In this document: one piece after another, positions 8,696-19,580 of the stretch
Layout: the number at the start of each line of letters is the position of its first letter
Numbering within the stretch: position 1 is the first letter of the stretch
Source: Promethearchaeia archaeon
Lineage (GTDB): Archaea; Asgardarchaeota; Lokiarchaeia; Sigyniarchaeales; SOKP01
Assembly: GCA_029856125.1 (NCBI GenBank)
Contig: JAHQWJ010000080.1
Span: forward strand, 90,576 to 154,575
DNA length: 64,000 nt
Direction: 5' to 3'
The notes under the pieces: generated by a model
Told to the model about the DNA's origin: nothing
What the model saw: the letters and a program-made list of their open reading frames with translations, nothing else
Database searches by the model: none
Made by a program: the position numbers and the translations under genes

Positions 8696-9077
8696 GCTTT
8701 CTTATAGATTTTTAACCATTTCAATACGGAAATAATTATTACAATATTTTAATGAATTTGAATCTCTTTAAGATAGACAATACTTAGTAGCTACTAATGG
8801 TTTAGGCTTATTGAATAAATTAATAATAACCTTTGAAGAACCTTAAGTGAATAAATAAAATAAAATTCATTATTTATTAGGAGTTCCCTACGGTTATAAA
8901 AATTCTATGAAAATAACTAATATACATGACCTATAAAAAATAGGAATGAAATATTATAGTTACATTGAGGATTATAAAAACCAATAAATTCTAAATATCG
9001 ATTTAGTTTAATAATTTATATAAATTCTTGATCATTTTATATAATACTAAAGAATATCATCTTATGTGTAAATAGAA
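8696..9077. other. intergenic region without recognisable gene
   Basis: About 380 AT-rich bases between the GTPase and a 58-codon ORF. Short TATA-like runs occur near 9017-9045 and could serve the small downstream ORF. I see no tRNA, repeat or long frame here. Confidence 0.3.
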
Positions 9078-9254
9078 ATGGGAGTATATAATAGCATCAA
9101 GGAACAACTACCAAAACAATTTTCAATATTTCAGTTAATTGGTATACTAGGAGTAGACGCGCAGGAAGTTAGAAAAGTTCGAAATTTGTTAAAACAATTT
9201 CATAAACAAGGATTTATTAAAAGACTTTCTAAAAACATGTATGAAAAAATTTAG
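9078..9254 (+). CDS. small winged-helix-like protein (58 residues)
   Basis: A short open frame from ATG 9078 to TAG 9254. The predicted protein is MGVYNSIKEQLPKQFSIFQL, then a helix-turn-helix-like stretch (DAQEVRKVRNLLKQFHKQGF) and a short basic end resembling the start of a wing. It is a single compact domain with regular hydrophobic spacing, more protein-like than random AT-rich frames. It is convergent with the MglA-like gene 9 bases away. It may be a DNA-binding regulator or a partner of the neighbouring module. Confidence 0.45.
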   Translation: MGVYNSIKEQLPKQFSIFQLIGILGVDAQEVRKVRNLLKQFHKQGFIKRLSKNMYEKI

Positions 9255-9263
9255 AATTTTTTT

Positions 9264-9857
9264 TTAATTTGTTATACTCATTTTTAATGTTAATTCTGGA
9301 AATATGAATGTTATAACACGATTAAATGCATCTAGTATCCCTTTTCCTTCAGTGGCAACCGTTTTATTAGCAGAAATATATTTAAATTGATTTATATTTA
9401 TTTTCATTACAAATTCATGATATTTAATTTCTTGTTTTGATTCAAAATCAGATTTATTTAATGAAATCACCATTGGTAAATTATATAATTCATTTTTGAA
9501 CATTGTTTTAAGCTCATTCCACGATCTCAAATTGTGATGTAAGCAATTGGCTCTTGAATCAGCAACAAAAATCACTGCATCTACTCCATTCAGAGTTGCT
9601 GGTCTGGTGCTTGCATAAAAATCTTGTCCAGTAGCAGAATATATTAAAAATTTTAAGCTCCATTCAGAACCTTTAAACTGCAAGACACCAAAATCAAATA
9701 ACAAAGTTCTACCAACAGTGCTATCAATTGAGTTTAATGTATCTTCCTTATTAAAATAAGAGAATAAGTGTTTTATTGAGGTTGTTTTTCCTGACATAGC
9801 GGGTCCATAGTAAACGATCTTAACTTGTAATATTTTATTCTCATAATCATATATCAC
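9264..9857 (-). CDS. MglA-like small GTPase
   Basis: A 197-residue GTPase. The P-loop is GPAMSGKTT (residues ~18-26), followed by the MglA-type segment TVGRTLLFDFG. G3 is YSATGQDFYASTRP, where the aspartate of DxxG is replaced as in MglA, then GVDAVIFVADS and G4 NKSD. No lipidation motif is visible. It is the last gene of a tight operon (6 bases after an unknown 298-residue protein, which follows a tandem roadblock protein). In bacteria MglA is controlled by the roadblock protein MglB; by analogy the roadblock protein here could regulate this GTPase. That partnership is inferred from gene order only. Confidence 0.85.
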   Translation of the reverse strand: MIYDYENKILQVKIVYYGPAMSGKTTSIKHLFSYFNKEDTLNSIDSTVGRTLLFDFGVLQFKGSEWSLKFLIYSATGQDFYASTRPATLNGVDAVIFVADSRANCLHHNLRSWNELKTMFKNELYNLPMVISLNKSDFESKQEIKYHEFVMKININQFKYISANKTVATEGKGILDAFNRVITFIFPELTLKMSITN

Positions 9858-9863
9858 TGCTAT

Positions 9864-10760
9864 TCACCCCCATAACGATTGCATACTATCTAGAGCATTA
9901 ACTTTTTTCCCATTCTCAATTAATGACGAAAAATCTTCCCCCCATTCTTTACATATAAATGACGTTATTCTCTCGATATGCGCGTAATCATAATCTATAG
10001 TTTCCATAAGCGTTTTACTCCCAATTTTTGTATTAATTTCAATATTATTTAATAAATTTAACCTAGAAAAAATAAAAAAAGCTCTCTTAGACCCAGAATA
10101 AAAATTTTGTATCTCCTTTTTAAAAATATTACGTTTCAATTCTTCCTTTTCAACATTAAAATCCAGTAGCATCTTAAGTAATTCTTTATCAACATCTTCA
10201 GATTTAACTTTCTCAAATAGAACCCGCTTCATTTTTGTTATAGATTTTTCAGTATCTTGAGATATTTTTTGTAAGACTTCTTTTTCAAAATTAAGATCGA
10301 GTAACTTCCAATTAAACCCAATAAAATCTATTGAAACAGAATTTGAAAAGAAACTAATACTTAAGAAAAGATTAATTTTCTTTTTAACGCTATTAATAAA
10401 TTTTTGAATTTTTTCCTTTTGTGCTGGTATTTCAATTCCAATTAACCAAGAATTAAAGTTTTCAAATTGGTTTAAAGCCTTAAGTGCAACAGTTGTCGGA
10501 CATCTTATATGTGTTCGCTGTGAGTTATAATCCATATTTTCATTCATAATTAAATTTGTATATTCAATATCTGAAATAAAATCAGTGTAGAATACTAACT
10601 CTTTACGAAAATGAATTAAGTCCGATAGATCTATTATAAAATTATTAACTTCTTCCGCCTCATCACCATATACAATTATTGGTATTCTATTTAACAGGCT
10701 ATATAGAATTAATGATGTATCTGGTGCTTTCAGTCTTTCTAGGAATTTAAAAAAACTCAT
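9864..10760 (-). CDS. unknown protein of GTPase/roadblock operon
   Basis: Not recognised. The 298-residue soluble protein has a beta-strand-rich first part (IPIIVYGDEAEEVNNFIIDL, resembling a Rossmann- or longin-like alternation) and a lysine/glutamate-rich helical second half likely to form coiled coil (residues ~165-220). It lies 12 bases downstream of the tandem roadblock gene and 6 bases upstream of the MglA-like GTPase. All three are probably cotranslated, suggesting a complex. A regulator or effector of the GTPase is one possibility; no enzymatic motif is visible. Confidence 0.6.
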   Translation of the reverse strand: MSFFKFLERLKAPDTSLILYSLLNRIPIIVYGDEAEEVNNFIIDLSDLIHFRKELVFYTDFISDIEYTNLIMNENMDYNSQRTHIRCPTTVALKALNQFENFNSWLIGIEIPAQKEKIQKFINSVKKKINLFLSISFFSNSVSIDFIGFNWKLLDLNFEKEVLQKISQDTEKSITKMKRVLFEKVKSEDVDKELLKMLLDFNVEKEELKRNIFKKEIQNFYSGSKRAFFIFSRLNLLNNIEINTKIGSKTLMETIDYDYAHIERITSFICKEWGEDFSSLIENGKKVNALDSMQSLWG

Positions 10761-10772
10761 TTTTTCACCTAA

Positions 10773-11777
10773 CTATTTAATAACGAATTCCCCAAGCATA
10801 CTTTTAATATCAAATACATTCTGATTCTGAATTTCAGACGCTTGTTTGATGAGATTACGTATTTTTCTCGAAAATTGAGGAAGAATTAGCCTTATTAAGC
10901 CCAGTTTTTGTCTGGATTTCCCTATCTCAGTACTAAATATGGCTTTTCCCAAACCGTGAATAAATTGAAACTTGTTTTCACAATCTAATAAAATGCTATC
11001 TGCGTTCATCTTTTTTAGTAACCAAGCACATCGATTTGCAGTTTGGAAAAGCGAATAGCTCATCGCGGAAATATTATCTAAATTTTCTCCCTTATTCTCG
11101 GTTTCTTTTAAAATTTTAGATGCTATAAACCCCCCCTCTATAGTAACATAAGCAAATTTTAAATCAGGAATTGCAATAGAGAAGTTATTTAAAACTTTTC
11201 TTAGTTCCATTGAGATACTTTCTGAAAGATTTAATGAAAATGAGGATACTCTAAAGTTTACATTCTCATTCTCTTTCACATTAAAACCCTCAATTATACT
11301 TTGAATCCGATGATCATCAAACTGAACTAAAGGAGGCTTAAACGATTCACCAGAAGTAATTAATGTAGTTTTTATCTTCTTTAAGCACTCGTTGGTTTGT
11401 AAAAAAATACCGCCTAAATTGGTGTTAGGCTGTGCAGTTATAGCAATAAAAAATTCGTGCTTATTGTCGATTATCCCTTGTTGTTGTAGAATTCTATTTA
11501 AAGAATAATGTATTGGGCTATTGAGAGGAGCGATTAAAATTTTTGCTTTTTTTCCTTCTATTAAGATGTACTTCAAATCATTTGGATGTAAATGTATTCC
11601 TACATTAAAAATAGCGCTTGTTGCAGAACTAACATTGAAAATCTCATCCTTAGAAAACCAAACTCCTGCGGATTGAATTGGATTTCCGTCTCTTTGAGTT
11701 AAAACTGCATTTTCTACTCCTTTCAATTGTTTAATTTGATCGAGATGAATACCAATTTTTTCCTTTAAATCCATCAT
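10773..11777 (-). CDS. tandem roadblock/LC7 domain protein
   Basis: A 334-residue protein with two roadblock-like units. The first spans residues ~1-130 (LDQIKQLKGVENAVLTQRDG, the usual start of roadblock domains, then strands ending near ILIAPL). The second covers ~170-330, with EGGFIASKILK and LDNISAMSYSLFQTANRCAW as the characteristic strand-helix segments. Roadblock proteins are scaffolds and regulators for Ras-like GTPases (MglB, Ragulator). It is the first gene of an operon that ends with an MglA-like GTPase. A short spacer separates it from the 16S rRNA promoter, in the opposite direction. Confidence 0.75.
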   Translation of the reverse strand: MMDLKEKIGIHLDQIKQLKGVENAVLTQRDGNPIQSAGVWFSKDEIFNVSSATSAIFNVGIHLHPNDLKYILIEGKKAKILIAPLNSPIHYSLNRILQQQGIIDNKHEFFIAITAQPNTNLGGIFLQTNECLKKIKTTLITSGESFKPPLVQFDDHRIQSIIEGFNVKENENVNFRVSSFSLNLSESISMELRKVLNNFSIAIPDLKFAYVTIEGGFIASKILKETENKGENLDNISAMSYSLFQTANRCAWLLKKMNADSILLDCENKFQFIHGLGKAIFSTEIGKSRQKLGLIRLILPQFSRKIRNLIKQASEIQNQNVFDIKSMLGEFVIK

Positions 11778-11902
11778 TTTTCGGTCAGCTCCTTTATTAT
11801 TGTGTTATTTTTTAGTCTCAACATAGATTTTTAAACTACGATTTTTTGTAGAGGAGTCCTTTGAAAAATTAGCAAAATGAAAAAATTTAAAATGAATCTT
11901 AC

Positions 11903-11910
11903 TTATATAA
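11903..11910 (+). promoter_or_regulatory. TATA box of the 16S rRNA transcription unit
   Basis: TTATATAA within ACTTATATAATAG, about 25 bases upstream of the structured leader that begins near 11931. Position and strength fit a TBP/TFB promoter driving 16S rRNA and the following tRNA-Ala. Start-site position is inferred from normal archaeal spacing. Confidence 0.55.
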
Positions 11911-11932
11911 TAGTATAACAAATCGCATCTCT

Positions 11933-11994
11933 ACCGGTGTGAGCTTGGATTACGGTACGATACCGTTAGATGAAGAGTCATTTCATTGATGCGA
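11933..11994 (+). ncRNA. structured 5' leader of the 16S precursor (or separate small RNA)
   Basis: TCGCATC at 11933-11939 pairs perfectly with GATGCGA at 11988-11994, closing a multibranch region. Inside it ACGGTA/TACCGT (11952-11957 with 11961-11966, CGA loop) and ATGAA/TTCAT form two further hairpins. The element starts where transcription from the TATA box should begin. It does not match tRNA, and I cannot find convincing box C/D or H/ACA boxes. It is most simply a folded rRNA leader; an independent small RNA is the alternative. Confidence 0.45.
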
Positions 11995-12042
11995 TATAAA
12001 AAATGTAGTTATAATTTAATCAGTTATAACTGAAGGAAGTTT

Positions 12043-12062
12043 AATTAAGAATCCTAATGTAA
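12043..12062 (+). other. 5' arm of the predicted 16S rRNA processing stem
   Basis: AATTAAGAATCCT at 12043-12055 pairs over its full length with AGGGTTCTTAGTT at 13657-13669 downstream of 16S, with two G-U pairs. After a two-base bulge on the 5' side, TGTAA at 12058-12062 pairs with TTACA at 13652-13656. Long-range stems with bulges enclosing 16S are the substrate of the archaeal splicing endonuclease during pre-rRNA maturation. Confidence 0.55.
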
Positions 12063-12129
12063 GTGAGAATTTGAGAAAAAAAAAAAATTCCAAATTTAAG
12101 TAATAACTATGTTATTGCGACAAATAATT

Positions 12130-13623
<1,494 letters not shown>

Positions 13624-13691
13624 TTTTTAAATATTTTAATACTTTCTAATTTTACAAGGGTTCTTAGTTAACTTTTAATCTTTTTCTATTA

Positions 13692-13793
13692 GGGCCTGTA
13701 GATCAGTAGCAGATCGCTTGACGCACAATAAACTATTCGTTTAGTGCAAGAGTTGCACTCAAGAGGTCACGGGTTCAATTCCCGTCAGGTCCA
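13692..13793 (+). tRNA. tRNA-Ala(UGC) with a predicted 30-nt intron at position 32/33
   Basis: Acceptor GGGCCTG pairs with CAGGTCC and includes the G3-U70 wobble that defines tRNA-Ala. The D-stem is GATC/GATC. The anticodon stem CTTGA/TCAAG encloses a loop that is normal only if 13723-13752 is removed, giving C-TTGCAC with anticodon UGC. At the junction exon CTTG pairs with intron CAAG, flanked by three-base bulges ACG and AGT, so cutting two bases into each gives the expected product. The gene lies about 70 bases after 16S and is probably processed from the same transcript. Confidence 0.9.
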
Positions 13794-13956
13794 CTTAATA
13801 TGCGCTAAAATCAAAAAGTAAAAAACTATCTATCAAAATAAAACCGTGCAACTAGCAGTTAATAAATAAAAAATTCTAACTTCTTAATAAATTCAAATAG
13901 AATAGAAAAAAATCAGAAATTTTTTTAAAATACATTATATTTTATAAATTAATTAT

Positions 13957-14115
13957 ATGACGTTAAAAAGTTATTTTTTACTGATTTTATTATTTATCTT
14001 TCAAATAGATTTGAGCCCAGAGCAACAAAGTTTTAATTTTATTTTAGTACTTTTAGGGATATTGTTGCTGATAATAATCTTAGTCTATATTTTGTTGACT
14101 TCCAAGCAAGAATAA
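13957..14115 (+). CDS. small membrane protein (52 residues), hypothetical
   Basis: An open frame from ATG 13957 to TAA 14115. It consists of an N-terminal hydrophobic segment after MTLKS, a short polar linker (DLSPEQQS) and a strong second membrane helix (residues ~27-46) with a TSKQE tail. It could be a tail-anchored-like or two-helix membrane peptide. The gene is convergent with the YchF-like gene, with 6 bases between stop codons. The family is unknown. Confidence 0.4.
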   Translation: MTLKSYFLLILLFIFQIDLSPEQQSFNFILVLLGILLLIIILVYILLTSKQE

Positions 14116-14121
14116 TCCGTC

Positions 14122-15333
14122 TTATTTAGCAGTAACAATTTTAATTATATCATTATGTTTTAATTCATAGTTTTCTCCTAACCTTCTCTTTGTTCTAGCA
14201 TCGATCCCAAAAATAAAGTGATCTGCTAAATCAGTATGGATTTTTTCTCTAACAAAATCTCTTAACAATGTACCTTTCTTTACCAAAAATGCGTCTGGTA
14301 AAATATTCCCTTTATTATCTGAAAATTTATTAATATCAGATATTGGGTAAACACAAATTTGGTTTAATATTGAAAATACCGTAAAATTTAGTACTGCTTG
14401 AACACCTGTTTCATTAAAACGATTAATGATCTTCTCTTGAATGCTTTTTAATCCTTCCAATTCATTATGATTGAATCCTTCATTATTTAAAATTCTAAAA
14501 CTATCCGAACCAGGTATGTATTCGATTTTCTTTTCTTGGTGATAAGTTTTTAGATAAAATTCTGCCAAAGCGCTACAAGGTATTATTTTCTCAGTATATT
14601 TTTTCTTCAATTTAGTGAAGTTTTCCATCCCATTTTCTCTATCAATTTTATTTGCTACGACGATGATAGGTTTTGATTTCTCTCTTAAAATTTTAGAAAA
14701 ATTTAAAAGATCTTTATCTAACCATAATGATGGATTTATATCTTCTAAATCAGGGGTTTTTAGAGCCTGATTGATTTGTTTTCTATTAATCTTTATACCA
14801 GAAAGTCTTTTATAAAGTTCCTCGATAAAATTTTTTTTTTCCCGTGCGTGTGATTTCAGGAATTTATCCCAATCCTCTCTTTCTAATATCTGTTTAAACC
14901 ACAGATTAATCTCTTTTTCAAGAAATAAAATGTCATCGTAAGGATCATTTTCACCCATTTTTATTCTTTTACCCGTCTCATCTAAAGATCCACTAATGTC
15001 GATTATATGAATAAGAGCATCTGCTCTAATTAAATCGTTAAGGAATTGATTTCCTAACCCTTTTCCTTTATGGGCATCTGGAACCAATCCCGCTACATCG
15101 AGTACATTAACAGGAATAAAACGATTTCCATTAACACAGTAAGAATTTTTTGGATTATCGTCAACATTCAAATCTTGGCAAACACACTTCGTTTTTATAT
15201 ACGCTACCCCTTTATTTGGTTCTATCGTAGTAAAAGGTAACTCACTCACTTTAGCATTAGTTAAACAAGCAGCATTTAAAAAAGTCGACTTGCCTGCACT
15301 TGGTTTTCCAACTATACCTATTAAAAAAGTCAT
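14122..15333 (-). CDS. ychF: YchF/OLA1-type (Obg-related) P-loop NTPase with TGS domain
   Basis: A 403-residue Obg-family NTPase. P-loop GKPSAGKST is at residues ~9-17, then [11 protein letters not shown] (switch I), [20 protein letters not shown] (switch II) and the G4 motif ANKIDR. A helical insertion occupies ~150-215. The C-terminal TGS domain ([20 protein letters not shown] and onward, residues ~340-403) is the probable ribosome- or ligand-binding part. These enzymes bind ribosomes and nucleotides and are linked to translation and stress control. Zinc-like cysteines (KTKCVCQDL) lie near residue 50. The HerA-like ATPase is 32 bases upstream in the same direction. Confidence 0.85.
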   Translation of the reverse strand: MTFLIGIVGKPSAGKSTFLNAACLTNAKVSELPFTTIEPNKGVAYIKTKCVCQDLNVDDNPKNSYCVNGNRFIPVNVLDVAGLVPDAHKGKGLGNQFLNDLIRADALIHIIDISGSLDETGKRIKMGENDPYDDILFLEKEINLWFKQILEREDWDKFLKSHAREKKNFIEELYKRLSGIKINRKQINQALKTPDLEDINPSLWLDKDLLNFSKILREKSKPIIVVANKIDRENGMENFTKLKKKYTEKIIPCSALAEFYLKTYHQEKKIEYIPGSDSFRILNNEGFNHNELEGLKSIQEKIINRFNETGVQAVLNFTVFSILNQICVYPISDINKFSDNKGNILPDAFLVKKGTLLRDFVREKIHTDLADHFIFGIDARTKRRLGENYELKHNDIIKIVTAK

Positions 15334-15365
15334 TAATGAGTAAAAGAATTTTATTGTCTTAAAAA

Positions 15366-17132
15366 TTATTTGTGTTTTTCCTGATCGGTGTACAACTTCT
15401 TGATGTATATATCAAATTCGCAATTTTCATCTCCATTAATGACATCCACTAAATCGCTATTAAGTGAAGGATCTAAATCATCAATTTCTTTAGGACATAT
15501 ATCATTTTCATTTTTAAGCTTATTTCTAAAGGACTTTATATGCAAAATAGCTTTAAATATCAAAACTTTAATCTTACCATAATTATGAATTACTGGATTA
15601 TTAGATTTATGAGCGTCTAACAACATTAAATCGGAATTCTTTTGTTGTTTATCTAAAATCTCCTCGTTTTTTCTATATATCTCTGAAACTGTTAGAGGGT
15701 TCCGTTTTATGTAAGGAATTCCAAGTAGAAACGGTTCCTTTATTGAATTCACCCGGATAATACATTGCCCTTCATCTAATATAGATAAGTAACTTTTCTT
15801 TTCAAATTCTAAATTTAAAAGTTCACACATGATGTCTTTTTCTATATGATTTTTGAAAGTTACCACTACTCCATTATTCGCTAATATCTCCTTACTAATA
15901 TTTGGGCGAGTTGCTATAGTTATTAAACATTCTCCTGTACCTCTCTGCAATAGAGCAATGTCTTCTAAATAACTCGTCAATTTTGACTTTTTGGTTAAAC
16001 CTTGAGGGGCAAAATACTGAGCATCTTCAATTATAGTGATATGATTTATTCCATCATAATTAATTGCACCCCTCGTTAAATTCCTATCCCATAAATACTT
16101 TAAAACCATGTTTAAGAAGAATAGCGCATCTTCCTTTTCGCCTCCAAGCCGGATAATAGAACTCAAGTCTAATATAACTTTCTTATTAAAGAGTTGTGAT
16201 ACTGTGAGTTTAGAATTCGAATCGAATACAGCTCTCATTGGTCCAACAGCGAATCTCCTAATTCTATTATTTAAACTAATGAGAGTTTGTTTTAGCATAG
16301 GAATTTTATCTCTTTCGTTTTTTAAATAAGCACTACTACATTCTTGAAATCCTTCCCAACTCCTGAAGTCTTTGTTTTCACACACTTGTGTAAGGATATC
16401 AATTAAAACTCTTTCCATTTGAGGTGAATATTCAGCTTTATCGTCTAAAAATTGACCACTTCTAATTATATCAAAAATTCTTTCAGCATGGATCTTTGGA
16501 TTAGCTCCCAAGGGATCGAATAAATTTATCGAAAAATTTTCACCTGGCCAAAGAATTATTAAGTCCTTTATGTTTTCTTGCAAAAAGTGATACTCTCCCT
16601 TAAATTCTACTAAAAAAAAAGGTTTTTTAAATTGTTTCATAATATTAATGAGAAAATTTTGCACAAAATTGCTTTTTCCCGTACCTGTTGAACCACAAAT
16701 AAACATATGTTTTTCAAGGTCATTGAATGATAATAAAAAATTGCATTTCTTAGAGGTTCCTTTTACTATTCTTCCAATTTTAATAGATCCATCCTTTGAA
16801 ACTTTACTTGAAGGAATCTCTAATTCTATTAATGATTTGTCAATCTTGAAGCAATTTAGTAAATATAGGATGGCGGAACAACAGAAGATAATAACAGTAA
16901 TATTAAAACTAAATACTTCAGTAATATAATATGTAAAGTTTTCTAACACGTAATCAGAATCTTGTAAAAGAAACAAAGGAAACTCGGACAATAAAAAAAA
17001 GATTGTGACGAAAAATCCCACTAATATAAAGGATTTAATCTTGAAGGAATTATAACCTCTTTTCTTATAGAAATAATACGCTAAGTTTGTTATGAGGCAT
17101 ATTGATGTTAAAATAAAAAAACTACTAACCAT
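15366..17132 (-). CDS. HerA/FtsK-fold membrane-anchored ATPase
   Basis: A 588-residue protein with three N-terminal membrane segments (residues ~3-20, ~32-55 and ~70-95), then an SSRPIKI-like beta strand region and an ATPase core. Walker A is GSTGTGKSN at ~148-156, Walker B-like ITIIEDAQYF is near 360, and an arginine-finger-like LLQRGTGECLITIATRP follows. Relatives include the HerA/VirB4/TraG group of DNA- or protein-pumping motors. No NurA nuclease or other DNA repair gene is adjacent and the membrane anchor argues against canonical HerA. A transport motor for DNA or protein is a reasonable guess, but the substrate is unknown. Confidence 0.7.
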   Translation of the reverse strand: MVSSFFILTSICLITNLAYYFYKKRGYNSFKIKSFILVGFFVTIFFLLSEFPLFLLQDSDYVLENFTYYITEVFSFNITVIIFCCSAILYLLNCFKIDKSLIELEIPSSKVSKDGSIKIGRIVKGTSKKCNFLLSFNDLEKHMFICGSTGTGKSNFVQNFLINIMKQFKKPFFLVEFKGEYHFLQENIKDLIILWPGENFSINLFDPLGANPKIHAERIFDIIRSGQFLDDKAEYSPQMERVLIDILTQVCENKDFRSWEGFQECSSAYLKNERDKIPMLKQTLISLNNRIRRFAVGPMRAVFDSNSKLTVSQLFNKKVILDLSSIIRLGGEKEDALFFLNMVLKYLWDRNLTRGAINYDGINHITIIEDAQYFAPQGLTKKSKLTSYLEDIALLQRGTGECLITIATRPNISKEILANNGVVVTFKNHIEKDIMCELLNLEFEKKSYLSILDEGQCIIRVNSIKEPFLLGIPYIKRNPLTVSEIYRKNEEILDKQQKNSDLMLLDAHKSNNPVIHNYGKIKVLIFKAILHIKSFRNKLKNENDICPKEIDDLDPSLNSDLVDVINGDENCEFDIYIKKLYTDQEKHK

Positions 17133-17409
17133 TTAAAATTTATTTGATAAAGAAGTTTTAAACTACACATACTTTTATTTTGATTAATAAAAATTCGTAA
17201 AAAATTCAACAAAATTATTAAATAAAATCAGATATCACTTGAATTGTTTTTTTATAGCAAAAATTTTGCCGGCTATTAATTCGGGTAAACAGTTTTTTAT
17301 TTAACTGCTAAATTCTAATGTTTTTAAGCCTCATTAAAACTTTTCATCTTAGAAACTATGATAAAATTTATTTTTCGAAAAGTTTTTTAGTTTTATGACT
17401 TAGAGATCA

Positions 17410-17417
17410 TTATATAA
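17410..17417 (+). promoter_or_regulatory. TATA box of the thermosome gene
   Basis: TTATATAA lies about 48 bases before the ATG at 17465, which would give a short leader. That leader contains GTGAT (17454-17458), complementary to the 16S tail and 6 bases before the start. The remainder of the 330-base divergent gap (17133-17464) shows no gene. Confidence 0.5.
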
Positions 17418-17464
17418 TTAATAAATAATAACAAAGTAAAATATCGAAATAAAGTGATTAAAAT

Positions 17465-19066
17465 ATGGCACAGTTATCTGGGGTACCTATCCTAATCTTA
17501 AAAGAAGGTGCAGAAAGAAAACAAGGAAAGGATGCCCAAAGAAATAATATAGCTGCAGCTAAAGCGGTAGCAGAAGCTGTAAGAACCACCCTAGGCCCAA
17601 AAGGAATGGATAAAATGCTCGTTGATTCACTAGGAGATGTTACAATTACAAACGACGGAGCAACGATTCTTGATACAATTGATGTCGAACATCCCGCCGC
17701 AAAAATGATTGTAGAGGTTGCTAAAACGCAAGATGATAAAGTTGGAGATGGAACAACCACAAGCGTAATCATCGCTGGAGAATTATTAAATCTTGCTGAA
17801 GAACTAATAGAACAAGGTGTACACCCATCCATTATTTTCAGAGGTTATCGAAAAGCTTTAGTAAAAGCTAAGCAAATATTACAAGATTTAGCAATAAAAG
17901 TTGAGAGCAATGACACTCAAACCCTAATAAAAGTAGCAGAGACCTCAATGAATAGCAAATTGATTGCGGGTGTTAAAAATCATTTTGCTGATATCGCAGT
18001 TAGAGCTGTAAGTCAAGTTAAAGAGGAAAGAGGCGGAAATATATTAATAGATTTAGATCAAATTCAAATTATCAAAAAAGCGGGAAAAAGCTTACTAGAT
18101 ACAAATTTGATCGAGGGGATCATTGTAGATAAAGAAATCGTACATCCTATGATGCCAAAATCTCTTAGAAACGCGAAGATTGCATTAATCAGCTCTTCTC
18201 TTGAGGTGGAAAAAACTGAATTTGATGCTGAAATTAGAATACAAACACCTGATCAAATAAATAAGTTCCTCGAAGAAGAATCTAATATGTTAAAGTCTCG
18301 AGTAAATAAACTTAAGGATGTGGGTGCAAATGTTGTTTTTTGTCAGAAAGGCATTGACGACAAAGCTCAAAACTATCTCGCTCAAGAAAATATTATTACC
18401 ATACGTAGAGTGAAACGTTCTGATATGGAAAAACTTGCTCGAGCTACAAATGCAAAAATAATAAACAATATATTTGAAGTTACAAGCGACGATTTAGGAA
18501 AGGCTGGGAAAGTAGAAGAAAAGAAAATTGGTGATGATAATATGATTTTCGTTTCAGAATGTACCAATCCTAAAGCAGTTAGTATTTTAATAAGAGCAGG
18601 CATTGAACATGTAGTAGATGAGGCAGAAAGAATGCTTCATGATGCATTATCTGTAGTAAGGGCGGCGATTGAAAACCCATATATATTACCCGGTGGCGGT
18701 GCTTCTGAAATCGAGCTCGCTAAGCGTTTGAGGCCTTATGCACAGTCAATTGGTGGAAGAGAACAATTAGCAATCGAAGTTTATGCTAACGCCTTGGAAA
18801 TTATCCCGAAAACTTTGGTTGAAAATGCGGGTTATAACCCTGTTGATTTGATAGTTGAATTACGCTCAAAACACGAATCAGAATCTGGAAACTCATATGG
18901 AATAAATATGCGTTTAGGGAAACCGGATAATATGGAAAACCTGGGTATTATCGAGCCATTGATGATATTATCTCAAGCTATTCAATCAGCTACAGAAGTA
19001 GCTTCAATGATTTTAAAAATAGACGATGTAATTGCTGCTTCCGGACTTTCAAAGGGTCACGATTAA
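17465..19066 (+). CDS. thsA: thermosome (group II chaperonin) subunit
   Basis: A 533-residue subunit of the cytosolic archaeal chaperonin, homologous to TRiC/CCT. Family signatures are visible: [19 protein letters not shown] (residues ~40-60), [16 protein letters not shown] (nucleotide binding, ~95-103) and [10 protein letters not shown] around residue 410. Length is typical. The C-terminus ends GLSKGHD and lacks the glycine/methionine-rich tail seen in many thermosomes. It is a single-gene unit with its own promoter, and no second chaperonin subunit is present in the window. Confidence 0.97.
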   Translation: MAQLSGVPILILKEGAERKQGKDAQRNNIAAAKAVAEAVRTTLGPKGMDKMLVDSLGDVTITNDGATILDTIDVEHPAAKMIVEVAKTQDDKVGDGTTTSVIIAGELLNLAEELIEQGVHPSIIFRGYRKALVKAKQILQDLAIKVESNDTQTLIKVAETSMNSKLIAGVKNHFADIAVRAVSQVKEERGGNILIDLDQIQIIKKAGKSLLDTNLIEGIIVDKEIVHPMMPKSLRNAKIALISSSLEVEKTEFDAEIRIQTPDQINKFLEEESNMLKSRVNKLKDVGANVVFCQKGIDDKAQNYLAQENIITIRRVKRSDMEKLARATNAKIINNIFEVTSDDLGKAGKVEEKKIGDDNMIFVSECTNPKAVSILIRAGIEHVVDEAERMLHDALSVVRAAIENPYILPGGGASEIELAKRLRPYAQSIGGREQLAIEVYANALEIIPKTLVENAGYNPVDLIVELRSKHESESGNSYGINMRLGKPDNMENLGIIEPLMILSQAIQSATEVASMILKIDDVIAASGLSKGHD

Positions 19067-19118
19067 TAATCAAATTTCTTTTTCTTATTCTTTTTTTTCT
19101 AAAATTTAAAAATATATA

Positions 19119-19580
19119 CTAAAAGTTGTTTATCCTCTTAAATTCAGCTCCCCAAGAGAATTTAGAGAGAATTAGATCGGCATATTCACTATAATTTGTA
19201 ATATACAATGCTGCTGCCAACGCCTCAGCTGAACTTAATTTTTCCCACTTACCATAATTTACAGGATTTGACGCGATTAAAGAAGGTAATTTCCTGCTAT
19301 TCCGTAAATTGATATTTTTAAGATCAAAAATTTTTTTCCAAGAGCAATCTACAACCATAAGCCCATAGTTTTCAACAATAGTTCGATCGTTAATGTTTAT
19401 GGCTTTTTTGGATAGAGGATTAAGAATAAGAGAATTACGGCTTTTTCCTTTAATGTCAGAAACAATTTCTAAAATACCGAATTTCTTTAATTTTAGAGCT
19501 GTGCACTTTTTTCTGTCACACTCATTAAGGTGAAGACACACTATCTTTGGAATGGAATCCTTTGAACTCTGTTTAGTCAT
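19119..19580 (-). CDS. tsr3: Tsr3-like 18S/16S rRNA aminocarboxypropyltransferase
   Basis: A 153-residue SAM-dependent enzyme expected to transfer the 3-amino-3-carboxypropyl group to a pseudouridine or N1-methyl-pseudouridine in helix 31 of small-subunit rRNA. Family motifs are HLNECDRKKCTALKLKKFG at the start, MVVDCSWKK in the middle and LPSLIASNPVNYGKWEKLSS followed by EALAAALYI. The FSWGAEF ending is also conserved. It overlaps the upstream roadblock gene by 8 bases, so the two are cotranscribed, an odd pairing of ribosome maturation with a GTPase-regulator fold. Confidence 0.92.
   Translation of the reverse strand: MTKQSSKDSIPKIVCLHLNECDRKKCTALKLKKFGILEIVSDIKGKSRNSLILNPLSKKAININDRTIVENYGLMVVDCSWKKIFDLKNINLRNSRKLPSLIASNPVNYGKWEKLSSAEALAAALYITNYSEYADLILSKFSWGAEFKRINNF

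Noticed and set aside
17458..17832. 124-codon minus-strand frame opposite the thermosome start
   Set aside because: Shadow of the strongly conserved thermosome reading frame.
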